This document shows, piece by piece, positions 1 to 7,856 of a stretch of 33,871 nt of DNA (positions are counted from its first letter, which is position 1; every line of letters starts with the position of its first letter). The position numbers were made by a program, and so were the translations under genes. The notes below the pieces were generated by a model. The model made no database searches. It saw nothing but the letters and a program-made list of their open reading frames with translations, and was not told the DNA's origin. Origin of the DNA: Aquitalea pelogenes (GTDB lineage: Bacteria > Pseudomonadota > Gammaproteobacteria > Burkholderiales > Chromobacteriaceae); assembly GCF_001515305.1 (NCBI RefSeq), contig NZ_LNQV01000046.1, positions 1 through 33,871 of the forward strand, read 5' to 3'.

Positions 1-91
1 CCACGCCTTCCCATCCCGAACAGGACCGTGAAACGCCTTAGCGCCGATGATAGTGTGGCATTCGCCATGTGAAAGTAGGACACTGCCAGAC
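1..91 (+). rRNA. rrf: 5S ribosomal RNA, 3' part (cut by window start)
   Basis: The first ~90 bases match the conserved 3' two thirds of bacterial 5S rRNA: the CCCATCCCGAAC loop near the start, then a GATGATAGTGTGG segment and the GTAGGACACTGCCAG 3' end. The 5' end lies outside the window, and the exact 3' end is estimated by analogy with E. coli. It is the last gene of an rRNA operon entering from the left and is followed at once by a strong terminator. Confidence 0.93.
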
Positions 92-101
92 TCCCCCTTT
101 G

Positions 102-135
102 AAGCCCAGCTCACACGAGCTGGGCTTTGTGCTTT
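102..135 (+). terminator. Intrinsic terminator of the rRNA operon
   Basis: A perfect 11-bp inverted repeat (102-112 with 117-127) encloses a 4-base ACAC loop. The arm contains AGCCCAGCTC, and the tract after it is T-rich (TTTGTGCTTTT). It lies about 10 bases after the 5S end, which is the expected place for the rrn terminator. Confidence 0.9.
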
Positions 136-208
136 TGGCGGTGAAAATTGCTGACCAAACATCTGATGTGCAGGCGGGTATTAGCCTGTATTCCCCGCTT
201 TCAAGATA

Positions 209-231
209 AGCAGTACTACGCTGTTACTGCT
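209..231. promoter_or_regulatory. Inverted repeat upstream of the sensor kinase, possible operator
   Basis: AGCAGTA (209-215) and TACTGCT (225-231) form a perfect 7-bp inverted repeat with a 9-base spacer, between the rrn terminator and the kinase gene. The spacing suits a dimeric regulator, but a cruciform or chance repeat is equally possible. A TACAAT hexamer at 245-250 could be a -10 element, though no good -35 box sits upstream of it. The rest of 136-314 shows nothing else I can support. Confidence 0.22.
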
Positions 232-314
232 GGAGTGGCCGGTTTACAATGTCCGGCATGATTTGATCCTGGCATTCTGCCGACTTGTTTCCACGCTTTC
301 TCTGAGAGACTCCC

Positions 315-2522
315 TTGCTTGATTATCTGCATAAACGCCTGCACCTGTTTGTGCTGCTGTGGCTGGCCGTGTCCCTGATGGTGGGTATTCAATGGGCAAT
401 GTCAGAGTATCAACGCATTCAGGAAGACTTTGACCGTACAGCCAGGCTGGCGCATGGCGTGATTGCCAGAAAGCTGGACCAGAATGAATCGGTGCTGGCT
501 GCACTGGATGCCATGCTGATGTCGCGGCAGAAGTTCGAGATGCCGATTCTCAAGTCATTTTCTCATCAGCTGCTGTCTCATTATTCTCAGCTGTATACCG
601 TAGAGTTTTTCCAGAATGTCAGCCGGGATAACCGCAGTACATTCCTGGACGAAATGCAGCAGCGCTTCGGCAAGACCTTTTTTATCCGGGATTTCGATAT
701 TGCCGGTCGCCGCAGCTGGATACCTGCGCCCGTGCGTGAACAGCATCTGGTGGTAACCATGATCGAGCCGGACATTGCAGCAGCCAGTTCAGTATATGGC
801 TATGACGTGCTGCATGAGCCGCGTTTTGCCACCGAGATCAAGCAAGCCATTCGCACCGGGCGCAAAGTCGCGTCGGTGCCTTTCGATTTGTATGAAGGTG
901 GACGTGTCTATCTATTGATGCAGCCGGTGTTTCTGGATTCTCCGGTACGGCAGGCAAGCGGGGCACGCAAGGAGTTGATCGGCGTGGTGGCGCTGGTGGT
1001 GTACTGCGAGAAATTGCTCACCATCTCTCCGGGTGAAGGAGTGCCGGCGGATCTGGAACTATCGATCATGGCTACGGCGAATCCGGGCTCAACCATCTAT
1101 ACCATTCCGGGCAAGCACAGCAACGGAGGAGGGTGGTGGCCTGCGGTAGCCAAGCTGGACATCAGCTTGCCGCTGGTGAGTCAGTCCCAGCCATTTACCT
1201 TGCGGGTGGGCAAGGAGGTGTTTCCGGGCGATTTCAAGTTCGGTGGCTTGCTGCTGCGTGAAGGGCTGGTCCTGTCTCTGATGCTCTCGCTGTGGCTGCT
1301 GTACAGTCAGCGTCTTGCCTTGCGCCGGGCACAGAGTCAGGCGGATGAAGCCTTGTTCCTGCAAAGCGAGCGTGCTGCCGTTGCCTTGAATGCCGTGCAT
1401 GATGGCGTGATCATCCTGGATACGCAGCAGCAGATCGAAATGGCCAATCCGATGGCTTTGACCTTGCTGGGCGTGAGTCGGGAAGAGGTAGTCGGCCAGC
1501 CATACCAGAACGTGTTCCGCTTGATTGGCGAGCTATCGGCCGAGTTTGCCGAGAATCCGATCAGCGAATGCTATCGCCAGGCGCATACGGTTGAATTGCC
1601 CGAGCGGATGCAGCTGGCAACGGCGCGCGGGCATGTGCGTCTGGTGGAGGGGGCGATTGCGCCGCTGTTTTCCCGTGCGGGCAGCCTGACCGGTGTGGTG
1701 TGTGCCTTGCGCGATATGGGGCCGGTACGGCAGCGCGCTGCCGAGGCACTCGAGGCCAGCGAGTTGCGGGTGAAGGAGCATCTGGAAAAGCTGTCCCACG
1801 TGGCGCGTTTGCATACCATGGGTGAGATGGCCTCCGGTATTGCCCATGAAGTCAATCAGCCACTGACTGCCATTTCCAATTACTGCCAGGCTTCTTTGCA
1901 GTTGCTGGAGTTTGGTGAAGACAGCCGGCCGCAGATCGAATCGGCCTTGCGACTGGCGGTGGCACAAGCGGACCGTGCCGGTGAAATCATCAAGCGCTTG
2001 CGTGCGCTGGTGAGCAAGCGGGCCATGGAAATCCGCCTGATCGACCTGAACCAGGTGGTGGGCAACTGCATGTTCCTGGCGGAGTACGACCTCAAGGAGC
2101 GTGGTATCGAGATGGTGCAGCTGTTGTCGGTGTATCCGATGACGGTGATGGCGGACAGCATCCAGATGGAGCAGGTGGTGCTGAACCTGTTGTCCAATGC
2201 CATGGATGCGCTGCGCGATGAACCGGTGATGAAGCGCCATATCATCATTCACACCCGGCGTGAGGGCAAGAAGGCCATTCTGGAAGTGCGTGATACCGGT
2301 CGTGGTATTTCTCCGGAGTCGCTGGAAGTGCTGTTCCATCCTTTCTTCTCCACCAAGCAGAATGGCATGGGCCTGGGTTTGTCGATCTGCCAGACCATTG
2401 TCGAGCAGTATGGCGGCCTGATTTGTGCAGAAAACATTCCAGCCAGCGGTGCCTGCTTCCGTATCGAGCTACCCTTGTCGCAAACGGTGGCTGCGACAGA
2501 GCAGGAGCCAGCCGCCGGTTGA
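315..2522 (+). CDS. Membrane sensor histidine kinase (CHASE-like sensor, PAS, HisKA, HATPase)
   Basis: This 735-residue protein is a two-component sensor kinase of the inner membrane. A first membrane helix at about residues 9-29 is followed by a periplasmic CHASE-like domain (about 40-300), a second helix (about 312-333), a PAS domain (about 348-460) and a kinase core. The H-box reads IAHEVNQPL with phospho-acceptor His511. The N-box is NLLSNAMDAL (Asn628), the G1 box DTGRGI begins at Asp660, and the G2 box is GMGLGLS. The HEVNQPL form is typical of FixL/DctB-type kinases. The start is a TTG: an in-frame TGA lies at 303-305, no other start falls between, and GAGAG precedes it; the next Met (residue 22) would cut the first helix. 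No response regulator is encoded nearby, so its partner and ligand are unknown. It lies just downstream of the rrn terminator and is probably transcribed alone. Confidence 0.93.
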   Translation: MLDYLHKRLHLFVLLWLAVSLMVGIQWAMSEYQRIQEDFDRTARLAHGVIARKLDQNESVLAALDAMLMSRQKFEMPILKSFSHQLLSHYSQLYTVEFFQNVSRDNRSTFLDEMQQRFGKTFFIRDFDIAGRRSWIPAPVREQHLVVTMIEPDIAAASSVYGYDVLHEPRFATEIKQAIRTGRKVASVPFDLYEGGRVYLLMQPVFLDSPVRQASGARKELIGVVALVVYCEKLLTISPGEGVPADLELSIMATANPGSTIYTIPGKHSNGGGWWPAVAKLDISLPLVSQSQPFTLRVGKEVFPGDFKFGGLLLREGLVLSLMLSLWLLYSQRLALRRAQSQADEALFLQSERAAVALNAVHDGVIILDTQQQIEMANPMALTLLGVSREEVVGQPYQNVFRLIGELSAEFAENPISECYRQAHTVELPERMQLATARGHVRLVEGAIAPLFSRAGSLTGVVCALRDMGPVRQRAAEALEASELRVKEHLEKLSHVARLHTMGEMASGIAHEVNQPLTAISNYCQASLQLLEFGEDSRPQIESALRLAVAQADRAGEIIKRLRALVSKRAMEIRLIDLNQVVGNCMFLAEYDLKERGIEMVQLLSVYPMTVMADSIQMEQVVLNLLSNAMDALRDEPVMKRHIIIHTRREGKKAILEVRDTGRGISPESLEVLFHPFFSTKQNGMGLGLSICQTIVEQYGGLICAENIPASGACFRIELPLSQTVAATEQEPAAG

Positions 2523-2540
2523 GACGGATTCAATACCCAA

Positions 2541-2561
2541 AAGAGCCGCATTGCGGCTCTT
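2541..2561. terminator. Hairpin after the sensor kinase, copy 1 of a repeated element
   Basis: AAGAGCCGCA (2541-2550) and TGCGGCTCTT (2552-2561) are perfectly complementary and start 18 bases after the kinase stop. No T-run follows on the plus strand (TCAGG), but a T-run follows on the minus strand (CTTTTGGG). The same block recurs at 2729-2751. Confidence 0.55.
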
Positions 2562-2723
2562 CAGGCTGCTGACAAAGTGATTCAGTGCGATTTGACCGGA
2601 CCCGGCAAAGCCGGTCCTTTCGACTTACTGCTTGTTTCCGCAGCCTTCCCATCTATTCCCTATCCACCCGCCCTTACCTTGTAAGGGGGCCCCGCTTTCT
2701 TTTCAGCAAGCGAGAGGGGCAAT
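2562..2723. other. Noncoding stretch between two identical hairpins
   Basis: No credible coding frame is seen between the two hairpin copies. The stretch contains a third stem near 2594-2617 (GGACCCGGC pairing with GCCGGTCC around a short A-rich loop, one bulge), a CCTTAC/GTAAGG inverted repeat near 2672-2686, and a purine/pyrimidine-biased segment around 2688-2720. It may be transcribed read-through sequence, a structured RNA or a decayed repeat; the sequence alone does not decide. Confidence 0.4.
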
Positions 2724-2756
2724 AAGCAAAAGAGCCGCATTGCGGCTCTTTTGCTT
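2724..2756. terminator. Bidirectional intrinsic terminator between kinase and argR
   Basis: A 16-base arm (2724-2739) is perfectly complementary to 2741-2756, giving a GC-rich core flanked by A-runs on one side and T-runs on the other. It can therefore terminate on both strands. It lies between two convergent genes, the kinase (plus) and argR (minus), as expected for a shared terminator. Confidence 0.85.
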
Positions 2757-2777
2757 GAAGGGTAGGGCGTTGGCAGA

Positions 2778-3767
2778 TCAACGTGGCTCAACCACCACCT
2801 GAGTACGTTGTGCGCGTTCCTCGCGCGGGGTGATGCCGAAGTGATTGCGATAGGTGCTGGAGAAGTGCGGCCCGCTGGAGAAGCCGCAAGCCAGGCCGAT
2901 TTGCACGATGGACTTGCTGGTTTGCTGCAGCAGCTGGCGGGCGCGGCTCAGGCGCAGCTCCAGATAGTATTTGGATGGCACGGTGCTCAGGTACTGCTTG
3001 AACAGGCGTTCCAGCTGGCGACGTGACACCCCGACATAGTAGGCAATGTCGTCGGTGGTCAGCGGCTCTTCGATATTGGCTTCCATCAGGCTGACGGCTT
3101 CGGTCAGCTTGGGCTGGCTGCCGCCAATGCGGGTGGCCAGCGGAATGCGCTGACGCTCGTTGCCGGGACGCAGGCGTTCGATGCTGAACATTTCTGACAG
3201 GCGGGCGGTGAACTCATGGCCATGCTGATTGCCAACCAGCGACAGCATGAAATCCAGTGTGGCTGCACCACCGGCACAGCTCATGCGGCAGCGATCGGTT
3301 TCGTACAGGTTGGACGAAACGATGACCTCGTGGAATTCCTCGGTAAAACGGCTGATTTCCTGCCAGTGGATGGTGGCGCGAAAGCCGTTGAGCAAGCCGG
3401 CACGGGCCATCCAGTAACTGCCGCAGCCAATGCCGGCAATGGGCAGCTTGTCGGTGTGCAGGCCGCTGATGCTTTTGAGCAGTTCGTCCAGATTGACATC
3501 AATGGTGATGTCGTCCGCCAGGATGAACAGGCCGTCCAGCTTGGGCGCATAAGCCAGTGGCAGGTCCACCGGCAGCTTCAAGCCATTGGACATGGCGACC
3601 GGCAGGCCATTGAGCGACAGCGGCAAGAATTCGTACAGCTTTTTTTCGGCCAGTTGATTGGCCCGGGTCAGCACTTCGCTGGCGATGGCAAAGTCGGCCA
3701 TGGAAGCGTGCGGAAGCAGGAGAAAACCGTAGCGCAACGGTTTGGCAGCGTGCATTGATTGACCCAT
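2778..3767 (-). CDS. argR: AraC-family regulator with DJ-1/PfpI-like N-domain, ArgR type
   Basis: A 329-residue regulator with a DJ-1/PfpI (GATase-1-like) N-terminal domain and a C-terminal AraC DNA-binding domain. The two helix-turn-helix motifs are visible as DIAYYVGVSRRQLERLFKQY and IVQIGLACGFSSGPHFSSTY, ending in FGITPRE. From memory, the C-terminal half (EANIEEPLTTDDIA through TPREER) is very close to Pseudomonas aeruginosa ArgR. That regulator activates arginine uptake and catabolism and lies last in the aotJQMOP-argR operon; here too the gene follows the transporter genes. The frame stays open to 3809, but MGQSMHAAK at 3767 fits the family start better; the Shine-Dalgarno sequence is weak, so the start is uncertain (MHAAK is the alternative). 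It probably senses arginine and controls this operon and gdhB; that is inference from synteny. Confidence 0.85.
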   Translation of the reverse strand: MGQSMHAAKPLRYGFLLLPHASMADFAIASEVLTRANQLAEKKLYEFLPLSLNGLPVAMSNGLKLPVDLPLAYAPKLDGLFILADDITIDVNLDELLKSISGLHTDKLPIAGIGCGSYWMARAGLLNGFRATIHWQEISRFTEEFHEVIVSSNLYETDRCRMSCAGGAATLDFMLSLVGNQHGHEFTARLSEMFSIERLRPGNERQRIPLATRIGGSQPKLTEAVSLMEANIEEPLTTDDIAYYVGVSRRQLERLFKQYLSTVPSKYYLELRLSRARQLLQQTSKSIVQIGLACGFSSGPHFSSTYRNHFGITPREERAQRTQVVVEPR

Positions 3768-3855
3768 GTTTGCAAAAAAGTTGAGCACTATACCAAAAAA
3801 GCAGGCCATGCCGTGGATGGCGTGGCGCTGCTATTTCAGTGTGGCATTGTACGAT

Positions 3856-4653
3856 TTATTTAAGACTGCCGGAGAGGAATTGTGCAAGCCGCTCGCTTTG
3901 CGGATTGGCCAGCACTTCGCGCGGATTGCCTTGTTCTTCGATCTTGCCTTTGTGCAGGAAAATCACGTGGTTGGACACTTCGCGGGCAAAGCCCATTTCG
4001 TGGGTCACCACCACCATGGTGCGGCCTTCGCGCGCCAGGTCCTGCATCACCCGCAATACTTCGCCGACCAGTTCCGGGTCCAGTGCTGAAGTCGGTTCGT
4101 CAAACAGCATCACTTCCGGTTCCATGGCCAGTGCGCGGGCAATGGCTACACGCTGCTGCTGACCGCCGGACATGTGCGACGGGTATTTGCCTTCCACGTC
4201 TTTCAGGCCCACCTTGTCCAGATACTTGCGTGCGCGGGCAATGGCCTCGTCCCGCGACAGGCCCAGTACATGGATGGGCGCTTCGATGATGTTTTCCAGC
4301 ACCGTCATGTGTGCCCACAAGTTGAAGTGCTGGAACACCATGGCCAGCCGGGTACGGATGCGCTCCAGCTGCTTGTGGTTGGCGGCGCGCAGTGCGCCGG
4401 TTTTTTTGTCCGGTACCAGTTGCAGCTCTTCGCCGCCCAACTGGATCTGCCCGCTATTGGGGTGTTCCAGCATGTTGATGCAGCGCAGGAAGGTACTTTT
4501 GCCAGAGCCGGAGGAGCCGATGATGCTGATCACGTCACCGGCATGGGCGGTGAGGGAAACCCCCTTGAGCACTTCGTGGCTGCCATAGCTTTTATGCAGG
4601 TCGCTCACGCGCAGTTTGATGTCGGTGGCTTGTGCCGCGTCGTTGTGTTTCAT
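3856..4653 (-). CDS. aotP: Arginine/ornithine (basic amino acid) ABC transporter ATPase
   Basis: A 265-residue cytoplasmic ATPase of the HisP/ArtP/AotP family that powers basic amino acid import. Walker A is GSSGSGKST (residues 46-54), the signature is MSGGQQQR (161-168) and Walker B is [12 protein letters not shown] with catalytic Glu186. The stretch [21 protein letters not shown] and the C-terminal QFLSGSLK closely follow E. coli HisP. The start at 4653 (MKHNDAAQ) is preceded by AAGGG eight bases upstream; the longer frame to 4710 lacks such a site. It is the last transporter gene before argR and is separated from the permease gene by 93 bases containing a hairpin. Basic amino acid specificity comes from family and context; arginine versus histidine or lysine cannot be decided here. 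Confidence 0.92.
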   Translation of the reverse strand: MKHNDAAQATDIKLRVSDLHKSYGSHEVLKGVSLTAHAGDVISIIGSSGSGKSTFLRCINMLEHPNSGQIQLGGEELQLVPDKKTGALRAANHKQLERIRTRLAMVFQHFNLWAHMTVLENIIEAPIHVLGLSRDEAIARARKYLDKVGLKDVEGKYPSHMSGGQQQRVAIARALAMEPEVMLFDEPTSALDPELVGEVLRVMQDLAREGRTMVVVTHEMGFAREVSNHVIFLHKGKIEEQGNPREVLANPQSERLAQFLSGSLK

Positions 4654-4721
4654 GCTTGCAACCCTTGTATAAGGTTTCATCGCGCCGCTGTCATGCCGAC
4701 AGCCGGCCATTGCTGAAAGAA

Positions 4722-4739
4722 GGCAGCCGTGTGGCTGCC
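4722..4739 (-). other. Intercistronic stem-loop between aotM and aotP
   Basis: GGCAGCC (4722-4728) and GGCTGCC (4733-4739) form a 7-bp stem with a 4-base loop. In the transcribed (minus) sense it is followed by TTCTTTC, so weak attenuation or transcript-end protection is possible. A second inverted repeat (GCTGTC/GACAGC, 4687-4703) follows in the same gap. Confidence 0.45.
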
Positions 4740-4746
4740 CACGCTG

Positions 4747-5478
4747 TCAATGCTTGCGCGGGGCCAGGTAGGCCAGCCAGCGTTGCTCTGCCTGCTTGAA
4801 CAGCCAGACAAAGACAAAAGTGAGTACCAGATAGATGGCCCCGGCAATCAGGAAGGGCTCGAAGGCCATATAGGTATCGCTGTAGATACGGCGTGCCACC
4901 CCGGTGATGTCGGCCAGGGTAACCAGACCGGCCACCGCCGTGCTTTGCATCATCATGATCACTTCGTTGCTGTAGGCCGGCAGGGCGCGGCGCAGGGCGG
5001 AAGGAATGACGATGCGGCGCATCATCAGCCATTTGCTCATGCCCATGGCGCGGGCGGCTTCGATTTCGCCCCAGTGGGTGGTGCGGATCTGGCCGGCGAT
5101 GATTTCGGTGGTGTAGGCCGCAGTGTTCAGGGTAAAGGCCAGAATGGCGCAGAACCAGGCATCCTGCAGGTATTGCCACAGCCAGCTCTCGCGTACGGCA
5201 TCAAACTGCGACAGGCCGTAATAGATGATGAACAGCTGTACCAGCAGCGGTGTGCCGCGGAACACATAGGTGTAGAGCCAGACGCTGCCGGACAGCAGGC
5301 GGTTTTTCGACACCCGGCCCAGCGCCAGCGGAATGGCCAGCAGCATGCCCAACAGCAGCGAGGCACCCAGCAGCTCCAGGGTCATCACGATGCCGTCGCT
5401 GGTGCTGAGCAGTGGCTGGCCGTCAGCCCCGCCCAGAAAGGCCGGCAGTTTGTCGAGGATAAGGTGAAAGTCGATCAC
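4747..5478 (-). CDS. aotM: Basic amino acid ABC transporter permease (HisM/AotM type)
   Basis: A 243-residue inner-membrane permease with about five hydrophobic helices. It carries the family EAA-type loop for ATPase contact, GEIEAARAMGMSKWLMMRRI, followed by PSALRRALPAYSNEVI, which closely matches E. coli HisM. The N-terminal YTYVFRGTPLLVQLFIIYYG segment is also characteristic. It pairs with the adjacent AotQ-type permease to form the membrane channel. It begins with GTG, overlapping the stop of the upstream permease by four bases (GTGA), a sign of translational coupling. The substrate is assigned from family and operon. Confidence 0.92.
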   Translation of the reverse strand: MIDFHLILDKLPAFLGGADGQPLLSTSDGIVMTLELLGASLLLGMLLAIPLALGRVSKNRLLSGSVWLYTYVFRGTPLLVQLFIIYYGLSQFDAVRESWLWQYLQDAWFCAILAFTLNTAAYTTEIIAGQIRTTHWGEIEAARAMGMSKWLMMRRIVIPSALRRALPAYSNEVIMMMQSTAVAGLVTLADITGVARRIYSDTYMAFEPFLIAGAIYLVLTFVFVWLFKQAEQRWLAYLAPRKH

Positions 5479-6164
5479 AGGCCGTTCTCCTTCAGACCGG
5501 TGGAATAGCGACGCTCCAGCATGCCCAGCAGGATGTTGGACACGCTGGTGATCACCAGGAAGATCACCGCTACCAGCATGTAGACGGTAAACGGCTCCTG
5601 GGTATTGGACTTGGCTGCATCGGCGCGGTACATCACGTCATTCAGGCCGATCACCGAAACCAGCGCGGTGGACTTCACCAGTACCAGCCAGTTATTGGTA
5701 AAGCTGGGCAGGGCAAAGCGCACCATTTGCGGAAAGGTGATGCGCCAGAAAATGCGCAGCGGCCCCATGCCGTAGGCGGCACCGGCTTCCATCTGTCCCT
5801 TGGGCACGGCCATGATGGCGCCGCGGAAGGTTTCGGTCATGTAGGCACCGAAGATGAAGCCCAGTGTCAGCACCCCGGCAATGAAGGGGTCGATGTCCGG
5901 GGCGGCCGAGCCCATGGCGGCGGCCACATCGTTGAGCAGCATCTGCACGCCGAAGAACAGCAAGAACATCCATACCAGGTCCGGCACACCACGCACCACG
6001 GTGGAGTAAAGCTCGGCCAGTGTGCGCAAGGGTTTGGACGGGGCCATCTTGAACATGGCACCGACCAGGCCCAGTACGACGGAAACCGCCAGCGATGCCG
6101 CCGCCAGTTTCAGTGTCAGCACCGCTCCATCGAGGATGCTGGGAAGATATCCGTGTAAAAACAT
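5475..6164 (-). CDS. aotQ: Basic amino acid ABC transporter permease (HisQ/AotQ type)
   Basis: A 229-residue inner-membrane permease of the HisQ/ArtQ/AotQ family. The sequence shows YSTVVRGVPDLVWMFLLFFG, the EAA-like loop GQMEAGAAYGMGPLRIFWRI and FTNNWLVLVKSTALVSVIGL, all family hallmarks. It forms the membrane pore together with the following AotM-type protein, and its stop overlaps that gene's GTG start. A GC-rich stem-loop separates it from the upstream binding-protein gene. The operon order (J-J-Q-M-P-argR) matches the Pseudomonas aot operon, apart from the extra J and the lack of aotO. Confidence 0.92.
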   Translation of the reverse strand: MFLHGYLPSILDGAVLTLKLAAASLAVSVVLGLVGAMFKMAPSKPLRTLAELYSTVVRGVPDLVWMFLLFFGVQMLLNDVAAAMGSAAPDIDPFIAGVLTLGFIFGAYMTETFRGAIMAVPKGQMEAGAAYGMGPLRIFWRITFPQMVRFALPSFTNNWLVLVKSTALVSVIGLNDVMYRADAAKSNTQEPFTVYMLVAVIFLVITSVSNILLGMLERRYSTGLKENGL

Positions 6165-6194
6165 GTACTACCCCTGTGTTTCCCGGGAAGGGAC

Positions 6195-6219
6195 GGCGCG
6201 GACGACTGCCGCCCGCGCC
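6195..6219 (-). other. Stem-loop between binding-protein gene and permease genes
   Basis: GGCGCGG (6195-6201) pairs with CCGCGCC (6213-6219) around an 11-base loop, in the 66-base gap after the downstream binding-protein gene. No U-run follows, so it is not a simple terminator. Such structures often protect the 3' end of an abundant binding-protein message or partly attenuate the permease genes. Confidence 0.5.
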
Positions 6220-6230
6220 ACCATGACGGT

Positions 6231-6995
6231 TTATTTGCCGTAGATGTCGAAGCTGAAATACTTCTTCTGGATCTTGTCGTAGCTACCGTCGGCACGAATC
6301 TGCTGCAAGGCCTTGTTGATGCGGGCCAGCAGGGCTGCGTCGGTCTTGCGTACGGCAACGGCTGCGCCTTCACCGAAGTACTTCACCTCGTTGTACTCCG
6401 GCCCGGCAAAGGTGTAACCCTTGCCCGCTGGCGTCTTGATGAAGTCGGATTCACCCACGGCGGCATCGACAAAGCTGGCATCCACACGCCCGGCTTTCAG
6501 GTCAAGGAAGGATTCCGGTGCCTTGGCATAGGACACCAGTTTCGCGCCCAGCTTCACCCAGTTGTCACGGGCGTATTTTTCCTGGATGGAAGAACGCAAT
6601 ACGCCAATCTTCTTGCCCTTGAACCAGGCATCGTTGATCTGGCTGCCTTGTTTGGCTACCAGACGGCTGGGCATGTTGTAGTACTTGTTGGAGAAGCTGA
6701 CGACCTTCTTGCGCTCTTCGGTGATGTTCATCGAGGCGATGATGGCGTCGAACTTGCGTGCCTGCAGGGCAGGGATGATGCCGTCGAAGTCCTGCGGCAC
6801 CACTTCGCAGGTCACTTTCATGGCAGAACACAGGGCCTGGGCGATATCCGGGTCGAAGCCCTTCATCTTGCCGTCCGGGCCTTGTTGGGAAAACGGCGGG
6901 TAACTGGCATCGGTGGCAAAGCGCAGGGTTTCGCCTTGGGCAGCAGCAGCCATGCCGAGCGCGCACGCGCCCAGCACCATGAGGGACTTGAACAT
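6231..6995 (-). CDS. aotJ: Basic amino acid-binding periplasmic protein, copy 1
   Basis: A 254-residue solute-binding protein of family 3 (HisJ/ArtJ/AotJ). A signal peptide of about 21 residues (MFKSLMVLGACALGMAAAAQG) precedes the mature ETLRFATDASYPPFSQ, the family N-terminal motif. The body shows GFDPDIAQALC, FDGIIPALQARKFDAIIASM and ITEERKKVVSFSNKYY. It delivers arginine, ornithine or a related basic amino acid to the AotQMP complex from the periplasm. A good Shine-Dalgarno (GGAGA) lies eight bases before the ATG. The upstream gene encodes a paralogue of the same length, evidence of a tandem duplication; ligand differences between the two cannot be read from the sequence. Confidence 0.9.
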   Translation of the reverse strand: MFKSLMVLGACALGMAAAAQGETLRFATDASYPPFSQQGPDGKMKGFDPDIAQALCSAMKVTCEVVPQDFDGIIPALQARKFDAIIASMNITEERKKVVSFSNKYYNMPSRLVAKQGSQINDAWFKGKKIGVLRSSIQEKYARDNWVKLGAKLVSYAKAPESFLDLKAGRVDASFVDAAVGESDFIKTPAGKGYTFAGPEYNEVKYFGEGAAVAVRKTDAALLARINKALQQIRADGSYDKIQKKYFSFDIYGK

Positions 6996-7035
6996 GGTTT
7001 CTCCGGTAGGTCTTTTTGTTGGATGTGTGGTCCTG

Positions 7036-7062
7036 TGCGCCGACAGGCTGGCTGCCGGCGCA
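7036..7062 (-). other. Stem-loop between the two binding-protein genes
   Basis: TGCGCCG (7036-7042) pairs with CGGCGCA (7056-7062) around a 13-base interior that can partly pair further. It lies in the 96-base gap between the two binding-protein genes, equivalent in position to the stem at 6195-6219 after the second copy. No U-run follows it on the minus strand. Confidence 0.5.
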
Positions 7063-7091
7063 AGCTGGACTATGCAGCAGACGTGCCGGGC

Positions 7092-7856
7092 TTAGCCGCC
7101 GTAGACGTCAAAGTGGAAGTACTTGTCCTGTACTTTCTTGTAGCTGCCATCCTTGCGGATCTGCTCGATGGCCTTGTTGATGCGCGTGGCCAGGGCCTGG
7201 TTGCCCTTTTTCACGGCAATGCCGGCGCCCAGGCCGAAGTACTTCACGTCGGCGTAGTTGGGGCCGACAAAGGCGTAGCCCTTGCCACCGTCGGTCTTGA
7301 GGAATTCCTGCTCGCCCACTGCGCCATCGACAAAGACGGCATCAACACGGCCGGCTTTCAGGTCGAGGAAGGATTCAGGGGATTTGGTGTAAGCCACGAT
7401 GGTGGCACCGTTCTTGCCCCAGAAGTCACGGGCAAACTTTTCCTGGGTGGATGCACGCAGCACGCCGATCTTCTTGCCCTTGAAGGAAGTTTGTGACACC
7501 TGAGTGTTGCTCTTGGCCACGATGCGGCTGGCGATGTTGTAGTACTTGTTGCTGAAGTCGACGGCCTTCTTGCGCTCTTCGGTGATTTGCATCGAAGACA
7601 GGATGGCGTCGAACTTGTTGGCATTCAGTGCGGGAATCAGGCCGTCCCAGTCCTGCGGCACGATCTGGCAGCTCACCTTCATGGCGGTACACAGGGCCTG
7701 GGCCATGTCGATGTCGAAACCTTCCGGCTTGCCATCAGCACCTTGCTTGGAGAACGGCGGGTAGTTGAGGTCTACACCAAAGCGGATGGTTTCTGCGTGA
7801 CTGGCAAAACCGGACAGGCTGACTGCAACTGCAGCCGCAAAAATAACCTTCTTCAT
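7092..7856 (-). CDS. Basic amino acid-binding periplasmic protein, copy 2 (first gene of operon)
   Basis: A 254-residue family 3 solute-binding protein, paralogous to the next gene. The signal peptide MKKVIFAAAVAVSLSGFASHA is followed by mature ETIRFGVDLNYPPFSK. Family segments include GFDIDMAQALCTAMKVSC, WDGLIPALNANKFDAILSSM and ITEERKKAVDFSNKYYN. The frame stays open upstream to 8042, but only the ATG at 7856 gives a signal peptide, so the upstream part is leader sequence. The Shine-Dalgarno (AGAGA) is modest. It is the first gene behind the proposed promoter at 8087-8115, after a leader of about 220 bases. Two binding proteins sharing one permease could widen the ligand range. Confidence 0.9.
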   Translation of the reverse strand: MKKVIFAAAVAVSLSGFASHAETIRFGVDLNYPPFSKQGADGKPEGFDIDMAQALCTAMKVSCQIVPQDWDGLIPALNANKFDAILSSMQITEERKKAVDFSNKYYNIASRIVAKSNTQVSQTSFKGKKIGVLRASTQEKFARDFWGKNGATIVAYTKSPESFLDLKAGRVDAVFVDGAVGEQEFLKTDGGKGYAFVGPNYADVKYFGLGAGIAVKKGNQALATRINKAIEQIRKDGSYKKVQDKYFHFDVYGG

